In this document: in pieces, positions 48,322 through 59,400 of the stretch
Layout: each line of letters starts with the position of its first letter
Numbering within the stretch: the first letter of the stretch is position 1
Origin: Bacteroidales bacterium
Lineage (GTDB): Bacteria > Bacteroidota > Bacteroidia > Bacteroidales > Marinilabiliaceae
Assembly (NCBI GenBank): GCA_003249255.1
Contig: QKJP01000005.1
Span: 97,355-161,354 of the forward strand
DNA length: 64,000 nt
Reading direction: 5' to 3'
The notes under the pieces: model-generated
The model's input: only the letters and a program-made list of their open reading frames with translations
Database searches by the model: none
What the model was told of the DNA's origin: nothing
Position numbers and translations under genes: made by a program

Positions 48322-50517
48322 TCAAACTACAATAAGGCCAATATTCCTTAACTCCTGACCGGCATAACTATTGAGGAAGGCATCAAAATCGCCTAATCCG
48401 GTAATTTGGAACTGAGTAGATAAATCACCAACAGACACTTTATCTTTTGACAGAACCGAACATTTATCTAACACTTTATCTAACCACTTTGCTAAATCGG
48501 CATTTACCTTCAAAATAATTTCTTCCTGCTTATTAAACACGTGTAGATCAGCCATCTCCTTACTCTTCCCTTTTTTATTTTTGGAATAAAGTACAATAGG
48601 CGATTTCTTTCCTAGCCAAATAACTTGCTGATTATCACTTAACGACACTCTGTATTGATGAATAGCATTAGCAACATAATTATGCGGCATCGTAGTTTTC
48701 GGCACCCGAAAATCAAACCACTCGTGAGCTTTATAATCAAACCCCACGCCATGCATAAAATTGTAGATCGCTTTTTTCAAACCTGCACCAAACTGTTCGT
48801 GAATGGCGCCTTGAGGATCGATAAAATGAACATCATTATTAGCAAAAGCACCCGGTTCTTTCGTCGTAATTTCAACCTTATACTTTTCCGGATTTCGTCC
48901 GACATCACTATGAACCGTCATGGCAAACTGATGCCAAAAACCGGAATCGACACATCCATTTTCAAATAATTGTCGCACTATTTCTAAGGAATCGATCGTT
49001 TCTTGAGCCGTTTGTGTAGGAAACCCATACATTAAATAAGCATGAACCAAAATTCCGGCATCATTAAAGGCTTTGCTAACTTGTGAAACCTGCTCTAGGG
49101 TAACGCCTTTATTGATGAGCTTCAAAATTCTTTCTGAAGCCACCTCTAAACCACCGGATACGGCCAAACAGCCACTTACTTTTAGCAAACGGCATAAATC
49201 TGGGGTAAATCGTTTTTCAAAACGGATGTTTGTCCACCAAACCACCTTTAAATTTCGCTTTAAAATCTCCAAGGCGACTTCTTTCAACAAAGCCGGTGGT
49301 GCTGCCTCATCAACAAAATGAAAACCATTGCGACCTGTCTGAGACATTAAAGATTCCATCCGGTCTACGACATTACTGACTTGATTAGGTTCATAACGGC
49401 TAATATAATCCAAACTGGTATCGCAAAAGGAACACTTGCCCCAATAGCAGCCATGAGCTACGGTTAATTTATTCCATTGACCATCGCTCCACAGTCGAAA
49501 CATTGGGTTAGCAGTTTCTACTACGGATAAATAATCATCCAAATTTAAACCGGTATAACATGGAGCCATCAAGTCGTTTTGAGGCACATCTTTTTCTTCT
49601 GTGTTATGACACCATCTTATTTGGCCATTCTCTTTTATATAGGTTCGAAGTAAAGACTCTTTATGAACTTCTTTATTCACATATCCCCAATAAAGCTCCA
49701 AAGAACGCTCTCCATCATCAAACAATAAAGCATCTGTATATTTAAACATTCGCCCATCTGAAACATCTCTAAGTTCAGTATTTACATATCCGCCTCCCAT
49801 ACACACAGAAACATTTGGATATTTTTGCTTGATGTATTGACCACATCTTAAGGCTCCAAATAAGTTCCCTTGAAATGGAATGGTAATTGAAACTAAAGAA
49901 GGATTCAATAATTGCATCTCCTTTTCTAATTCTTCCAATAAGATGTTTCCCACAAAATTTAGAGGAGCTTGTAAAGCATTTTCTAACTCATCAAAGCTAG
50001 AGGCACAAAGCCCTAAGCGTTCTGCGTAACGACTAAAACCAAAATATGGATCAACTGCTTCTGATATAAAATCAGACAAATCTTCGAGGTATAAGGTAGC
50101 CAGATGTTTGGCTTTATCAATGAGTCCCATGGAGCCAAAAGCCCAATCTACATCACTCATCTGCTGAAAACGACCGGCTTGAGGTAAATAATCCGAATCA
50201 CAAATCTGGTAAGCGAGCATATTGTTTTTTCCTTGCAAAAAGGAAATCACACCTTCAATGGTAGAAATGTATTCAATCTTTAGTGCTGATATGCGCTTGG
50301 CGTTATTGGACAGTTCATCAGCTTTCAAATGAGCAAATTCAAATAACTTCTTCAAGCCTTGTTCTGAGAAAATGCGAAGTACCACCCGCATTCCTAAGTC
50401 AACCTGAGAAGCATTAATATCTTTAGATAATAAATAGCCCAAAAGATAAGCAGTTGCAGGATAAGGGGTATTGAGCTGGGTAAATGGAGGAGTTAATAAT
50501 AATAGTTTATTAGACAT
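48322..50517 (-). CDS. B12-binding-domain radical SAM protein
   Basis: 731 aa. The N-terminal cobalamin-binding-like domain (LLLLTPPFTQLNTPYPATAYLLGYL; VSVCMGGGYVNTELRD) has no clear DxHxxG. The radical SAM core starts at C357-x3-C361-x2-C364 (HGCYWGKCSFCDTSL), with downstream SAM-binding GG-like VSGGLEVAS and AYLMYGFPTQT. The C-terminal 200 residues are unassigned. Such proteins methylate or otherwise modify unactivated carbons, but the substrate is unknown. No biosynthetic partner is adjacent; the gene is monocistronic. Confidence 0.9.
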   Translation of the reverse strand: MSNKLLLLTPPFTQLNTPYPATAYLLGYLLSKDINASQVDLGMRVVLRIFSEQGLKKLFEFAHLKADELSNNAKRISALKIEYISTIEGVISFLQGKNNMLAYQICDSDYLPQAGRFQQMSDVDWAFGSMGLIDKAKHLATLYLEDLSDFISEAVDPYFGFSRYAERLGLCASSFDELENALQAPLNFVGNILLEELEKEMQLLNPSLVSITIPFQGNLFGALRCGQYIKQKYPNVSVCMGGGYVNTELRDVSDGRMFKYTDALLFDDGERSLELYWGYVNKEVHKESLLRTYIKENGQIRWCHNTEEKDVPQNDLMAPCYTGLNLDDYLSVVETANPMFRLWSDGQWNKLTVAHGCYWGKCSFCDTSLDYISRYEPNQVSNVVDRMESLMSQTGRNGFHFVDEAAPPALLKEVALEILKRNLKVVWWTNIRFEKRFTPDLCRLLKVSGCLAVSGGLEVASERILKLINKGVTLEQVSQVSKAFNDAGILVHAYLMYGFPTQTAQETIDSLEIVRQLFENGCVDSGFWHQFAMTVHSDVGRNPEKYKVEITTKEPGAFANNDVHFIDPQGAIHEQFGAGLKKAIYNFMHGVGFDYKAHEWFDFRVPKTTMPHNYVANAIHQYRVSLSDNQQVIWLGKKSPIVLYSKNKKGKSKEMADLHVFNKQEEIILKVNADLAKWLDKVLDKCSVLSKDKVSVGDLSTQFQITGLGDFDAFLNSYAGQELRNIGLIVV

Positions 50518-50843
50518 AGGCTTTTTCTCGATTTAAGTACAAAGGTAAAAATCATTCCTGCTTCTTTTAAAAGTATCTTCTTTTTTACGCTTCCTAATAT
50601 TTGAGAAAACTCAAGGCATTTAAAAACTTACTGTCCTAACACACAGCACTCGAATAACTTAATGACCACGCCCTATAAACCTCTCCCTCCATTGACCCAA
50701 TGACCTCGAAATCTAACGATCGAAATTCCCAACAAAGCCAAATGCTATTTAGGTAATTAAGAGATTTTAATCTTTATTAAGACATTATCCGCAACTTAAA
50801 ACTAACGATGGCGTACTAGTAATCAAAACCGAAATATTTTATT
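50518..50843. other. Intergenic region between divergent radical SAM and SLEELM-repeat genes
   Basis: 326 bases with no supportable gene. It contains the word series tgaccacgcc ... ccattgacccaatgacc (50663-50704), related to words at 51575-51606. Two opposite promoters must lie here; none matches consensus well. Confidence 0.55.
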
Positions 50844-51203
50844 ATGAATTTAAAGACAGCTTTTTTTGTGATGTTGAGTCTTAGTGTAGGGTATGCAGTT
50901 TCTTCAGCTCAAAACAATGAAAACTTTTACAAAAAACACATTGACCTTTCGCTTGGTGAACTTATGGATATCGCAACTGTAGATTCTTGCGAAACTTCTA
51001 GTGACGGATTAAACAAGGATACTATAGATAGCCAGGCATTTTATAATGCAAACATCAATTTATCATTGGAGGAATTGATATTGCTTTCCAATGCTTCAAG
51101 TATTGAACTAGATCAACTATCCCCTTGCACAAAACGATTTTACGAAAAACACCTGCAACATTCCTTAGAAGAACTAATGGAAATTGAATTAAAAGACATT
51201 TAA
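50844..51203 (+). CDS. Small exported protein made of three SLEELM-type repeats
   Basis: 119 aa. Signal peptide at residues 1-22 (MNLKTAFFVMLSLSVGYAVSSA). Three copies of a 17-residue motif, xFYxxxxxxSLxELxxx, at residues 27-43 (NFYKKHIDLSLGELMDI), 65-81 (AFYNANINLSLEELILL) and 98-114 (RFYEKHLQHSLEELMEI), joined by 17-22-residue linkers; two Cys (49 and 95) could pair. The SLEELM(N/D)IEV word is known as the segment just before the plug of many TonB-dependent receptors, but here it stands alone. Strong terminator after it. Function unknown; the next plus-strand gene encodes a TonB-type C-terminal domain. Confidence 0.82.
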   Translation: MNLKTAFFVMLSLSVGYAVSSAQNNENFYKKHIDLSLGELMDIATVDSCETSSDGLNKDTIDSQAFYNANINLSLEELILLSNASSIELDQLSPCTKRFYEKHLQHSLEELMEIELKDI

Positions 51204-51226
51204 CGATTAACTTTTCATATTGCCTA

Positions 51227-51264
51227 AAAGGCTCTCAAGTATTCACCCTTGAGGGCCTTTTTTT
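51227..51264 (+). terminator. Terminator of SLEELM-repeat gene
   Basis: 13-bp stem aaaggctctcaag / cttgagggccttt with an 8-nt loop and U7. The one non-Watson-Crick pair is U-G on the plus strand, matching the direction of the gene. Confidence 0.9.
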
Positions 51265-51682
51265 ACACTTCCATCAAAATACAAAAGCTAAATTAACTCT
51301 AAATTAAACACTTAATATAATTTTATTGAGACCGGTAGATAAGAACATACATATCTGCATAAATCTAAAATAGCCCCAAAGTGGGCGATATCCCAAAGCC
51401 TAGCCTGTAAGGGCAATGCTTAATAACACTACATCTTTGATCCTAACGTAAGCTTACTATTGATAAGTATTTAACTACTTACCTCTATAATTTTATTACT
51501 CAATCAGCACATAAACTCTAATTAACACATCAGCACATTTCCGTCTGTTACATTTCATCCGAACACCTCACAATCTAATGACCCAAAAGCCTATTGACCT
51601 AATCACCTACATCTACCTTCTGTACTTAGGCATGTTTATTGCTAATTATTGGTATCTTATATTATTATAATTAGTTTTGAGC
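51265..51682. other. Intergenic region before TonB-C-terminal gene
   Basis: About 420 bases, no supportable gene. It holds repeat words attaacacatcagcacatt (51521-51539) and aatctaatgacccaaaagcctattgacc region (51570-51599), similar to words at 27206, 37333 and 50690. A GC-richer patch at 51371-51420 (gccccaaagtgggcgatatccc) can form a small hairpin. Confidence 0.55.
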
Positions 51683-52315
51683 ATGCATAAATCACTACTT
51701 ACATCGGCCTTCTATATCATTGTTTGCATTTTATCACTAAATGCCCAAACAACCATACAACTTTCTAAAGAAGAAGGATTATACACAAAGACATATTCTG
51801 TATTACAAGGTGATACCTCTATTTATCACGGCCCTTATAAAATGTATTACAAAGATAAAATCATTGAAAATGGAACCTTTAAAAATGGCATAAAAGTAGG
51901 CAACTGGCAATATTTCAGCTTTAACAGCATTTTCGATTTTTCGTACAATTACGATCAACAAAAAATAGAAAAAATATCAGCTGATTATGAATTTGATTTA
52001 AATACCTACAGCCCATGCTTCTTTTTGGGCAGTCCCATAATTCCATATCTATATTTAGTTACAAACTTGAGTTACCCTGAGAAGGCAATGGAATTAAATT
52101 TATCCGGCAGGGTCATTTTAAGTTTAAGAATAGATGCCAGAGGAAATATTTATGGTTTTTACATTTCCCAAAAACTGCATCCATTACTTGATAAAGCCGT
52201 AATGAATGTGGCAAGTCAAATGCCTAAAAATTGGAAATTTGTTCCGGCAACTCAAAACAATCAACCCTGCGATAGTGAATATCAAATTCCTATTGAATTC
52301 GAAATTGATGAATAA
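51683..52315 (+). CDS. Exported MORN-like plus TonB C-terminal domain protein
   Basis: 210 aa from the ATG at 51683 (MHKSLLTSAFYIIVCILSLNA, a signal peptide); a TTG two codons up is less likely. Residues about 40-75 show MORN-variant repeats (HGPYKMYYKDKIIENGTFKNG, then GNWQYFSF). The C-terminal 95 residues form a TonB_C fold (SYPEKAMELNLSGRVILSLR ... DKAVMNVASQMPKNWKFVPA). Unlike true TonB it has a cleavable signal instead of a membrane anchor and Pro-rich spacer, so it is not an obvious energy transducer. It ends 9 nt from the convergent kinase gene. Confidence 0.88.
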   Translation: MHKSLLTSAFYIIVCILSLNAQTTIQLSKEEGLYTKTYSVLQGDTSIYHGPYKMYYKDKIIENGTFKNGIKVGNWQYFSFNSIFDFSYNYDQQKIEKISADYEFDLNTYSPCFFLGSPIIPYLYLVTNLSYPEKAMELNLSGRVILSLRIDARGNIYGFYISQKLHPLLDKAVMNVASQMPKNWKFVPATQNNQPCDSEYQIPIEFEIDE

Positions 52316-52324
52316 GCTTATGGA

Positions 52325-54337
52325 CTACACCAAATCCAACTGAGGACACTCGAACATCTCAATGAATCGTTGTGCTTCATCGGCCTTATTAATGTTATAA
52401 GACACATTAGAAGCTTCGTGAACTATTACGCCGGTTAAGTCAGAATATTGATAAATAGGCTTTTCTTTCACAACCTCATTTAATTCCATAAAAATATCAT
52501 TTGGCAGGATAGCGGTCAATATAACTGCTTCGACATCATTGGCGATGGGAATTCCTAAAAGCTCCTCTTTTGAGAACGCGTATAAAATATTATAATCTCT
52601 CAATAATTCTTCATGGTGAACATAACGCGAATTAATGGAATAAATTAGAATGGTTTTCACCACTCCTTTTTTCTTTAAAGCATTTATCGGAGAAGATGGT
52701 AAAACAAAATGAAAATCGGTTCCCTCTTCAAATTTAGATTTAGCCCAAATATACCCACCCAGCATTTTAGACAATAAAATACTGATGCTTAAGCCAATAC
52801 CAGCCCCTCCAAAATCCCGATTATTTTCTTCTTGAGCCTGCCTGAACTTATGAAACACAATGGGCAATTTATGTTTAGGAATGCCGATGCCGGAATCTTT
52901 AATACAAAAATCCACGGTATCATCATTTCTTAAAGAAAAAGAAAAAACAATACTTCCTGCTTCGGTAAACTTTACCGCGTTATTGAGTAAGTATTTCAGC
53001 ACTTGCATCACACGAATAACATCTGACTCAACCAACAACGATAAATTTGCAGCACTACTTTCGTTAAAAAAGAACTTAATATTAGTCTTGCTTTTAAGTA
53101 GATTGGTAACATATACTGAGATATCGGAGCAAAGTTTTTCAAAATCAATAAAAGCATTACTAAACTTTACTAATCCGGATTGAATTTTAGATAACTCCAT
53201 GATATCATCTACTAGGGTTAACAAGTTTTCGGCACTCATTTTAACAATCGAATGATACTCAAGTCTTTCATTATTAGATATCGTCTCATCGCACATCATT
53301 AAACTAAAACCCATGATACTATTCATCGGGGTTCGAATTTCATGTGACATATTGGATAAAAATGAGGATTTCAGCACATCAGCTTCCTGTGCTTTTTGTT
53401 GTGCATACCTTAACTCTATTTCTCGCTCAACCCACTCCGAATTATCTTCTATAATATACACTTGACCTTTGGTACCAAAAAAATTTACTTTCGATACACT
53501 GATATGCACCGGGACAATTTTTCCGGATGAAGCCGTTAAGTAGGACATAAATCGCTGACCTTCATGATTTATGAGTAAATCTATTTTTTCGGAGAAATAT
53601 TGATGAAAACGATCAGGAATAAAGCTGATAACACTTTTATTTTTTAGATTACGGTTATCGTATTCCAATAATTTACAGGCAGCCTTATTAGCTAATAGAA
53701 TATGGCCATTCACATCTTCAATAAGAATGGCAACACAGGATCCATCCATGATGCCTTTAAACTCAACAATACGTTGATTAAGGTTCATTAATTGAACCTG
53801 CAAATGCGTAATATCTTCGACCAATACGAAATAATATTGGTTATCAAACCCGGGTAAATAAATGGCTTTGTACGTAATTTTATACAACACTTTATTTTTG
53901 CCCCTGAGATTAAAAGATAAATCATCAAATTCGTTTAACTGTTCTATATTTTCATAAACATCTAAATACCGATACCACTTATGACCGATTAAAACAGACT
54001 CTAACCGGTCGGTAAGGGCTTCAAAATTATGGTTTACTTTTTCAATGTATCCAAACTTATTAACCACACATGCTGAAAACGGAATAATATTAACCAATTG
54101 CCGAAACAAATCCTTTTCAGACAATCCTTCTGATTCACTTTGTACTTGTCCATTTTTTTTAGTTGACTTGGAAAACTGTGCTACCACCAACAGAAAAATT
54201 GATAAAACAAGTAAGGCTGCTATTTGATAACTGATGAACTTATAATCACCAAATACATTTAATAATCTAAAGCTCCATTCTGAATTACTCAATGTACATT
54301 CCCTTATGAACAACAGCTTTATTAACATTGCAAACAA
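52325..54337 (-). CDS. PAS-domain sensor histidine kinase with degenerate receiver-like C-terminus
   Basis: 670 aa. One membrane helix at about 32-55, two PAS domains at about 85-200 and 205-315, and HisKA with H332 (FLSNMSHEIRTPMNSIMGF). HATPase has LNNAVKFTE, DSGIGIPKHKL and FGGAGIGLSI. Residues about 555-670 (VVKTILIYSINSRYVHHEEL onward) have receiver-like strand/helix rhythm, but the acidic pocket and phospho-Asp are absent. It may be a pseudo-receiver. Start chosen at 54337; a Met three codons in is equally possible. No response regulator nearby. Confidence 0.9.
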   Translation of the reverse strand: MFAMLIKLLFIRECTLSNSEWSFRLLNVFGDYKFISYQIAALLVLSIFLLVVAQFSKSTKKNGQVQSESEGLSEKDLFRQLVNIIPFSACVVNKFGYIEKVNHNFEALTDRLESVLIGHKWYRYLDVYENIEQLNEFDDLSFNLRGKNKVLYKITYKAIYLPGFDNQYYFVLVEDITHLQVQLMNLNQRIVEFKGIMDGSCVAILIEDVNGHILLANKAACKLLEYDNRNLKNKSVISFIPDRFHQYFSEKIDLLINHEGQRFMSYLTASSGKIVPVHISVSKVNFFGTKGQVYIIEDNSEWVEREIELRYAQQKAQEADVLKSSFLSNMSHEIRTPMNSIMGFSLMMCDETISNNERLEYHSIVKMSAENLLTLVDDIMELSKIQSGLVKFSNAFIDFEKLCSDISVYVTNLLKSKTNIKFFFNESSAANLSLLVESDVIRVMQVLKYLLNNAVKFTEAGSIVFSFSLRNDDTVDFCIKDSGIGIPKHKLPIVFHKFRQAQEENNRDFGGAGIGLSISILLSKMLGGYIWAKSKFEEGTDFHFVLPSSPINALKKKGVVKTILIYSINSRYVHHEELLRDYNILYAFSKEELLGIPIANDVEAVILTAILPNDIFMELNEVVKEKPIYQYSDLTGVIVHEASNVSYNINKADEAQRFIEMFECPQLDLV

Positions 54338-54490
54338 TGATTTAGGTTAATTTGACACGTTTAAAATTAGAATAAATACATTTAAATGTAAATGGTAACA
54401 ATTGACTATCGCGAATCAATATAGCTAATTATTAACTGAATTCACGAATCGAAAGCACGTATTTGCAACAGCTCTTATCCGTAACTTTAT

Positions 54491-54498
54491 TATCTTTG
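54491..54498 (+). promoter_or_regulatory. -7 promoter box of argS
   Basis: TATCTTTG is a perfect TAnnTTTG box 41 nt before the argS start; a transcription start near 54505 gives a leader of about 35 nt. Confidence 0.65.
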
Positions 54499-54538
54499 CG
54501 CAGCATTTTTTAATATTCATAATAAAAGTATTATTAGG

Positions 54539-56332
54539 ATGGAAATCGAAAACCTGATAAAAGCAGAGCTGGTAAAGGCTATTGAGGAATTATACGGAAC
54601 TACAGTTGAAGAAAAATCAATCCAACTTCAACTCACCCGTAAGGACATGAATGGAGACTTTACCGTGGTAGTTTTCCCTCTTTTAAAAATATCAAAGAAA
54701 AATCCGGTTGAAACAGGTGAAGATTTAGGTCAAGCCCTACTAAATTCATGTAGTAGCATTGCATCATTTGAGGTGATTAAAGGATTTCTAAACCTATCCC
54801 TATCTCAATCGCATTGGCTAAAAACCATTAACGAAATTGCCGGCATGGAGCAATATGGTTTTACAAAAGCCAAAGCAGACTCTCCTTTGGTCATGATTGA
54901 ATATTCATCACCCAACACCAATAAACCGCTTCACCTGGGGCACATTCGCAACAACCTTTTAGGCTTCTCTGTTGCCAGAATTGCTGAAGTGAACGGTAAC
55001 AAGGTAGTCAAAACTAACATTGTAAACGACCGTGGTATCCACATCTGTAAATCAATGCTAGCCTGGCAAAAATGGGGTGAAGGCAAAACACCGGAATCAA
55101 CAGGTTTAAAAGGTGACCACTTAGTTGGTGATTTTTACGTAAAGTTTGATCAGGAATACAAAAAAGAGCAAAAAGCCCTTATGGATGCCGGTAAATCAAA
55201 AGAAGAAGCCGAGGCTGACTCTGAATTAATGAAAGAGGCTCGTGAAATGTTACTTAAATGGGAAGCAAACGATCCTGAAGTATACGGCTTATGGCAAAAG
55301 ATGAATCAATGGGTATACGATGGTTTCGATATTACCTATAAAAATATGGGCGTAGACTTTGATAAAATCTATTATGAATCTGACACTTACAAAACAGGTC
55401 GGGATATGGTTTTGGAAGGTCTGGATAAAAATGTTTTCTACCGTAGAGATGACAATAGCGTTTGGTGCGACTTAACGAATGATGGTTTAGATGAAAAACT
55501 ATTGTTAAGAAAAGATGGCACAAGTGTATATATGACACAAGATATTGGTACAGCCAAATTACGTTTTGATGACTACAAAATAGATCAAATGGTTTATGTT
55601 GTAGGTAATGAGCAAAATTACCACTTTAAAGTGTTAGCTCTTTTATTGGACAAACTTGGTTTTGATTGGGGTAAAGATCTGATGCACTTCTCATACGGAA
55701 TGGTTGAATTACCTGAAGGTAAAATGAAATCACGTGAAGGCACAGTGGTTGATGCCGATGACTTAATGGAAGACATGGTGAATACCGCTCGCGAAATGTC
55801 AAAAGAACTTGGAAAGCTGGAGGGGTATTCTGAAGAAGAAGCAGAAAAAGTATTTAAAACCATTGCAATGGGAGCTCTTAAATACTTTATCCTAAAGGTG
55901 GATCCTAAAAAGAACATGACCTTTGATCCAAAAGAATCCATTGACTTTAACGGAAATACAGGGCCATTTATTCAATATACCTATGCACGTATTCAATCGG
56001 TTCTAAGAAAAGCGAAAGACAAAAATTTTGCCATTCCAGAAGCTCTCGACACTCACATTGAATTAACTGCCAAAGAAGTACAACTGGTTAAAGCAGTAAA
56101 TAACTTTCCACAAATCATTGCTGAAGCAGGAAAAATTTACAGCCCGGCAATTATTGCAAATTATGCTTATGATTTGGTAAAAGACTTCAACCAATTCTAT
56201 CACGAGTCACCAATTGCCGTTGAAGAAAATGAAGAAATCAGAGGCATGCGATTAAAACTATGTATGATCGTAGGCGAAACGGTTAAAAATGCCATGTGGA
56301 CCATGGGAATAGATGTACCTGAAAGAATGTAA
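54539..56332 (+). CDS. argS: Arginyl-tRNA synthetase
   Basis: 597 aa class I synthetase, cytoplasmic. N-terminal additional domain (MEIENLIKAELVKAIEELYG), HIGH motif as HLGHIRN (NTNKPLHLGHIRNNLLGFS), a KMSKS-like MKSREGTVV, and the C-terminal DALR anticodon-binding domain (NTGPFIQYTYARIQSVLRKA). It attaches Arg to tRNA-Arg. Single copy, own promoter and terminator. Confidence 0.97.
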   Translation: MEIENLIKAELVKAIEELYGTTVEEKSIQLQLTRKDMNGDFTVVVFPLLKISKKNPVETGEDLGQALLNSCSSIASFEVIKGFLNLSLSQSHWLKTINEIAGMEQYGFTKAKADSPLVMIEYSSPNTNKPLHLGHIRNNLLGFSVARIAEVNGNKVVKTNIVNDRGIHICKSMLAWQKWGEGKTPESTGLKGDHLVGDFYVKFDQEYKKEQKALMDAGKSKEEAEADSELMKEAREMLLKWEANDPEVYGLWQKMNQWVYDGFDITYKNMGVDFDKIYYESDTYKTGRDMVLEGLDKNVFYRRDDNSVWCDLTNDGLDEKLLLRKDGTSVYMTQDIGTAKLRFDDYKIDQMVYVVGNEQNYHFKVLALLLDKLGFDWGKDLMHFSYGMVELPEGKMKSREGTVVDADDLMEDMVNTAREMSKELGKLEGYSEEEAEKVFKTIAMGALKYFILKVDPKKNMTFDPKESIDFNGNTGPFIQYTYARIQSVLRKAKDKNFAIPEALDTHIELTAKEVQLVKAVNNFPQIIAEAGKIYSPAIIANYAYDLVKDFNQFYHESPIAVEENEEIRGMRLKLCMIVGETVKNAMWTMGIDVPERM

Positions 56333-56357
56333 AAAATTTCAATTATTCAATCCATAC

Positions 56358-56389
56358 AAATCCTGTCTGATAAAGGCAGGATTTTTTTT
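56358..56389 (+). terminator. Terminator of argS
   Basis: 10-bp stem aaatcctgtc / ggcaggattt (one U-G wobble on the plus strand), 7-nt loop, U8 tail, 26 nt after the stop. Confidence 0.92.
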
Positions 56390-56499
56390 GCTTTTGTACC
56401 CTCTCCATGTAGGGTACAAAGGGATTTCAATGTCATAAGCTTAGCTTACTTTAATAATCCGGTTCAATTAACAAATTAATACATTGACTTATTATAGTT

Positions 56500-59400
56500 A
56501 TGAACACTACAACTAAAAGATTTAACTCAACGACCATCCGCCTCCTATACCTTTTATTACTCTCACTTCCTCAGATACTTAATGCCCAAATTACCGTAGA
56601 CATTAACTCGGGCAACCCCAACTTTCCATTTCCTCAGTTTTTGCCGTATACGGACGGACCTACGCATAACTTAGGAAACCTTGGAACTAAAAATGCCCCA
56701 GGAGTTACACATGCGGAGATGGAACAAACCATTAGAGATGCATGGCAGATTAGCGCTAATAAATTCAAATACACCGGAAAAGAATATAAAGGAATTAAAT
56801 ATATCCAATGCAGTTTAGGCGTGGGAATAGGATATAACGACTGCTCAGAAGGAGTTGGTTATCATATGATAGCCGCTGCCCTAATGGGAGACAAAACTAC
56901 TTTTGACGGTATTTGGTTTAAGGAACATGATGAAAAGAAAGTATTAAATAAAAAATACACCGATTGCGGGCAAACTATTAGACCCGATTATAAATACGGT
57001 AAAAACACCTTAACAGACCATGGGCAAGACGTCGCAACAGACGGAACCATGGATATGGTAATGGGCTTACTACTTGCATGGAAACAGTGGGGTGACTATT
57101 CAGGATATGATGATGCCTGTGGCAATCCAATTAGCTATAAACAAGAAGCTTTAGATGCGGTAAGAAGTTTGGTTGAATTACATAAAAGTCTTGACGGCGT
57201 TACTGCAAATGTATTTGTTTCAGGAATTATTGGTTTTGATGGTTACTTCAAAGATTGTAACACTACCTCAGAACAAACAGATTGGGCAAATTCTCACGAT
57301 CCCGGCCCACAAATGAAAGGGCCTTCTGGTACCGAACATATTGATTATGTATCTGCCGGTTATTTTAGAGCTTTTGCAGATTTTCTAAAAAAGGAAGGGG
57401 GAAGTGCTGAAGATTTATCGTGGAACATAGAACAGTTACTTCGAGCACAAGCATCAACAGCATGGATAAACGGTCAACTTCTAAAAAATCCGGCATCAAT
57501 ACCAACTGCCGGTTGGGTAGAAGTTAAAGGGGATAAAACTACATTCTCAGCCTATATGGCAGGAGAAGATTGGCGACACCCATGGCGCTGTGGCATGGAC
57601 GCTTTATGGCATTCAAATCCTAATATCACATGGAACCCTAAAACCCACCAATATGAAAGTACCCCTAATAGTTACGAAAGAGACATTTCTAAAAGAATGG
57701 CAAACTTCACTAAAGATGCCACCCAAGCCCCATGGGGGCACGACTGCGTGGATGCACGTACAACGGCAATTGGATTAACATTCTATGGACCTTCCGCTTT
57801 ATCAGATCAATATGATGCTAACACCGGTGCATTAACAGGCTCATTCCCACTAAACTGGATACCCGGAGCTGTTAGCCCGGCTGCAGTTATTTCACAGGAT
57901 TACGATTTAATGGGAAAACTATATCGTCAATGCGCAATCGTTTGGGATGCAGCAGAACCGGGAGATGGATACCTTACAAGTGTTCCAAAGTATTTCCATG
58001 GTTGGGCACGTATGTTAGGAATGTTAGTTCTTTCAGGAAACCACCACTCTCCAATCAACATGAGAAAGGAAGCAAATCTGAAAATATATTCTAAAGTAGA
58101 TAAAACAGTTGCCTACACCGGTGATTTAGTTACCTACACATTTGATTACCGTAATTATGCTTCAGTTAATGCACAAAATGTTCAAATTATAGATACTCTG
58201 GCAGCCGGCTTAGAATTTGTATCTGCCTCAAACGAATATTCTATTTCCGGAAACATCATAACATGGAATCTAAAAAGCGTACCCGGCTTTAAAACAGGTA
58301 AAATAAACGACACTAAAGGTAAGATTACTTTAATTTGTAAGATTGGAGAAAGTGCTTCGGGTAGAATAACAAACAGAGCTACCATAAAAACAAGTAACGG
58401 TACAGGCTGGAGAACTAACGACTACCCTAACGAGATTACGACTACCTTAAAACGTAACAGTGTTGATGTTGAAAAACGAGCTTTAGAAATAGAAAAATCA
58501 GCAGATAAAACAAAAGTAAAACCCGGTGAATCAGTGACCTACACTGTTGATTTCGAAAATAGTTCAAAGGGCGGCTTTATCAATGGCGGACGCCCTGGTG
58601 TCGTTGTTGCATACTCACATGAAGGAACCCAAGGAGCAGATCAAATGCACACAATGAGATTCCAACTTTTTAACAATGCCATTGAGCCGTACATTGATTA
58701 TGGTAATTACCGTGTTTCAATGTTTGTACACTCAGACCTTACCGATCCCTGGGATTTGAATGTCACAAATGTGGAAGGCTGTGATCAATCAAAATTTGAA
58801 TGTAAAGTTGAAGATATTGTACCCGGTCAAAATACTCAAGGTAAATGGAACAAGCGCTTAATTGTAAAATTTGCCCCTCAAGAGGCAACAATAACACAGT
58901 ATCTAACATATTACAGGGGGAATACCGGAATAAATATCCACAGAGGTGCCAATGCTCCATTTCGTGCATTTTGCCAAGTTAACCAAGGATGGGGAGTCGG
59001 TCCGAAGTGGGATGATGACTGGAGTTGGAATCCGGGAGCTGCCGGAGACATTCAAGGTAAATATTATCCGGTTACAAACGATTGGACAGATATTTATAAT
59101 CCTGACGAACCGGTTACTCAATGGTTGAGAGAATCTTGCCAATACACCTCAAAAACAGTTAATAACATTCTTGTCGAAGAATACGATGGTTACACTTGGC
59201 GGCGCGTTTTCGGCAATGCTCCGGTAGCGGGTAGAGATATTGAAGATGTTATCGTAAAAGATATCCTACCTAAAGGTTTTAAATTCCTAGGATTTATCGA
59301 CCCTAGTGATCCTACCGGTAAAAAAACTGTCAACACAATAACAGTATTAGGAGCAACTGCTACTTACGATATAGCAACACATACAATTACATGGAAAAAA

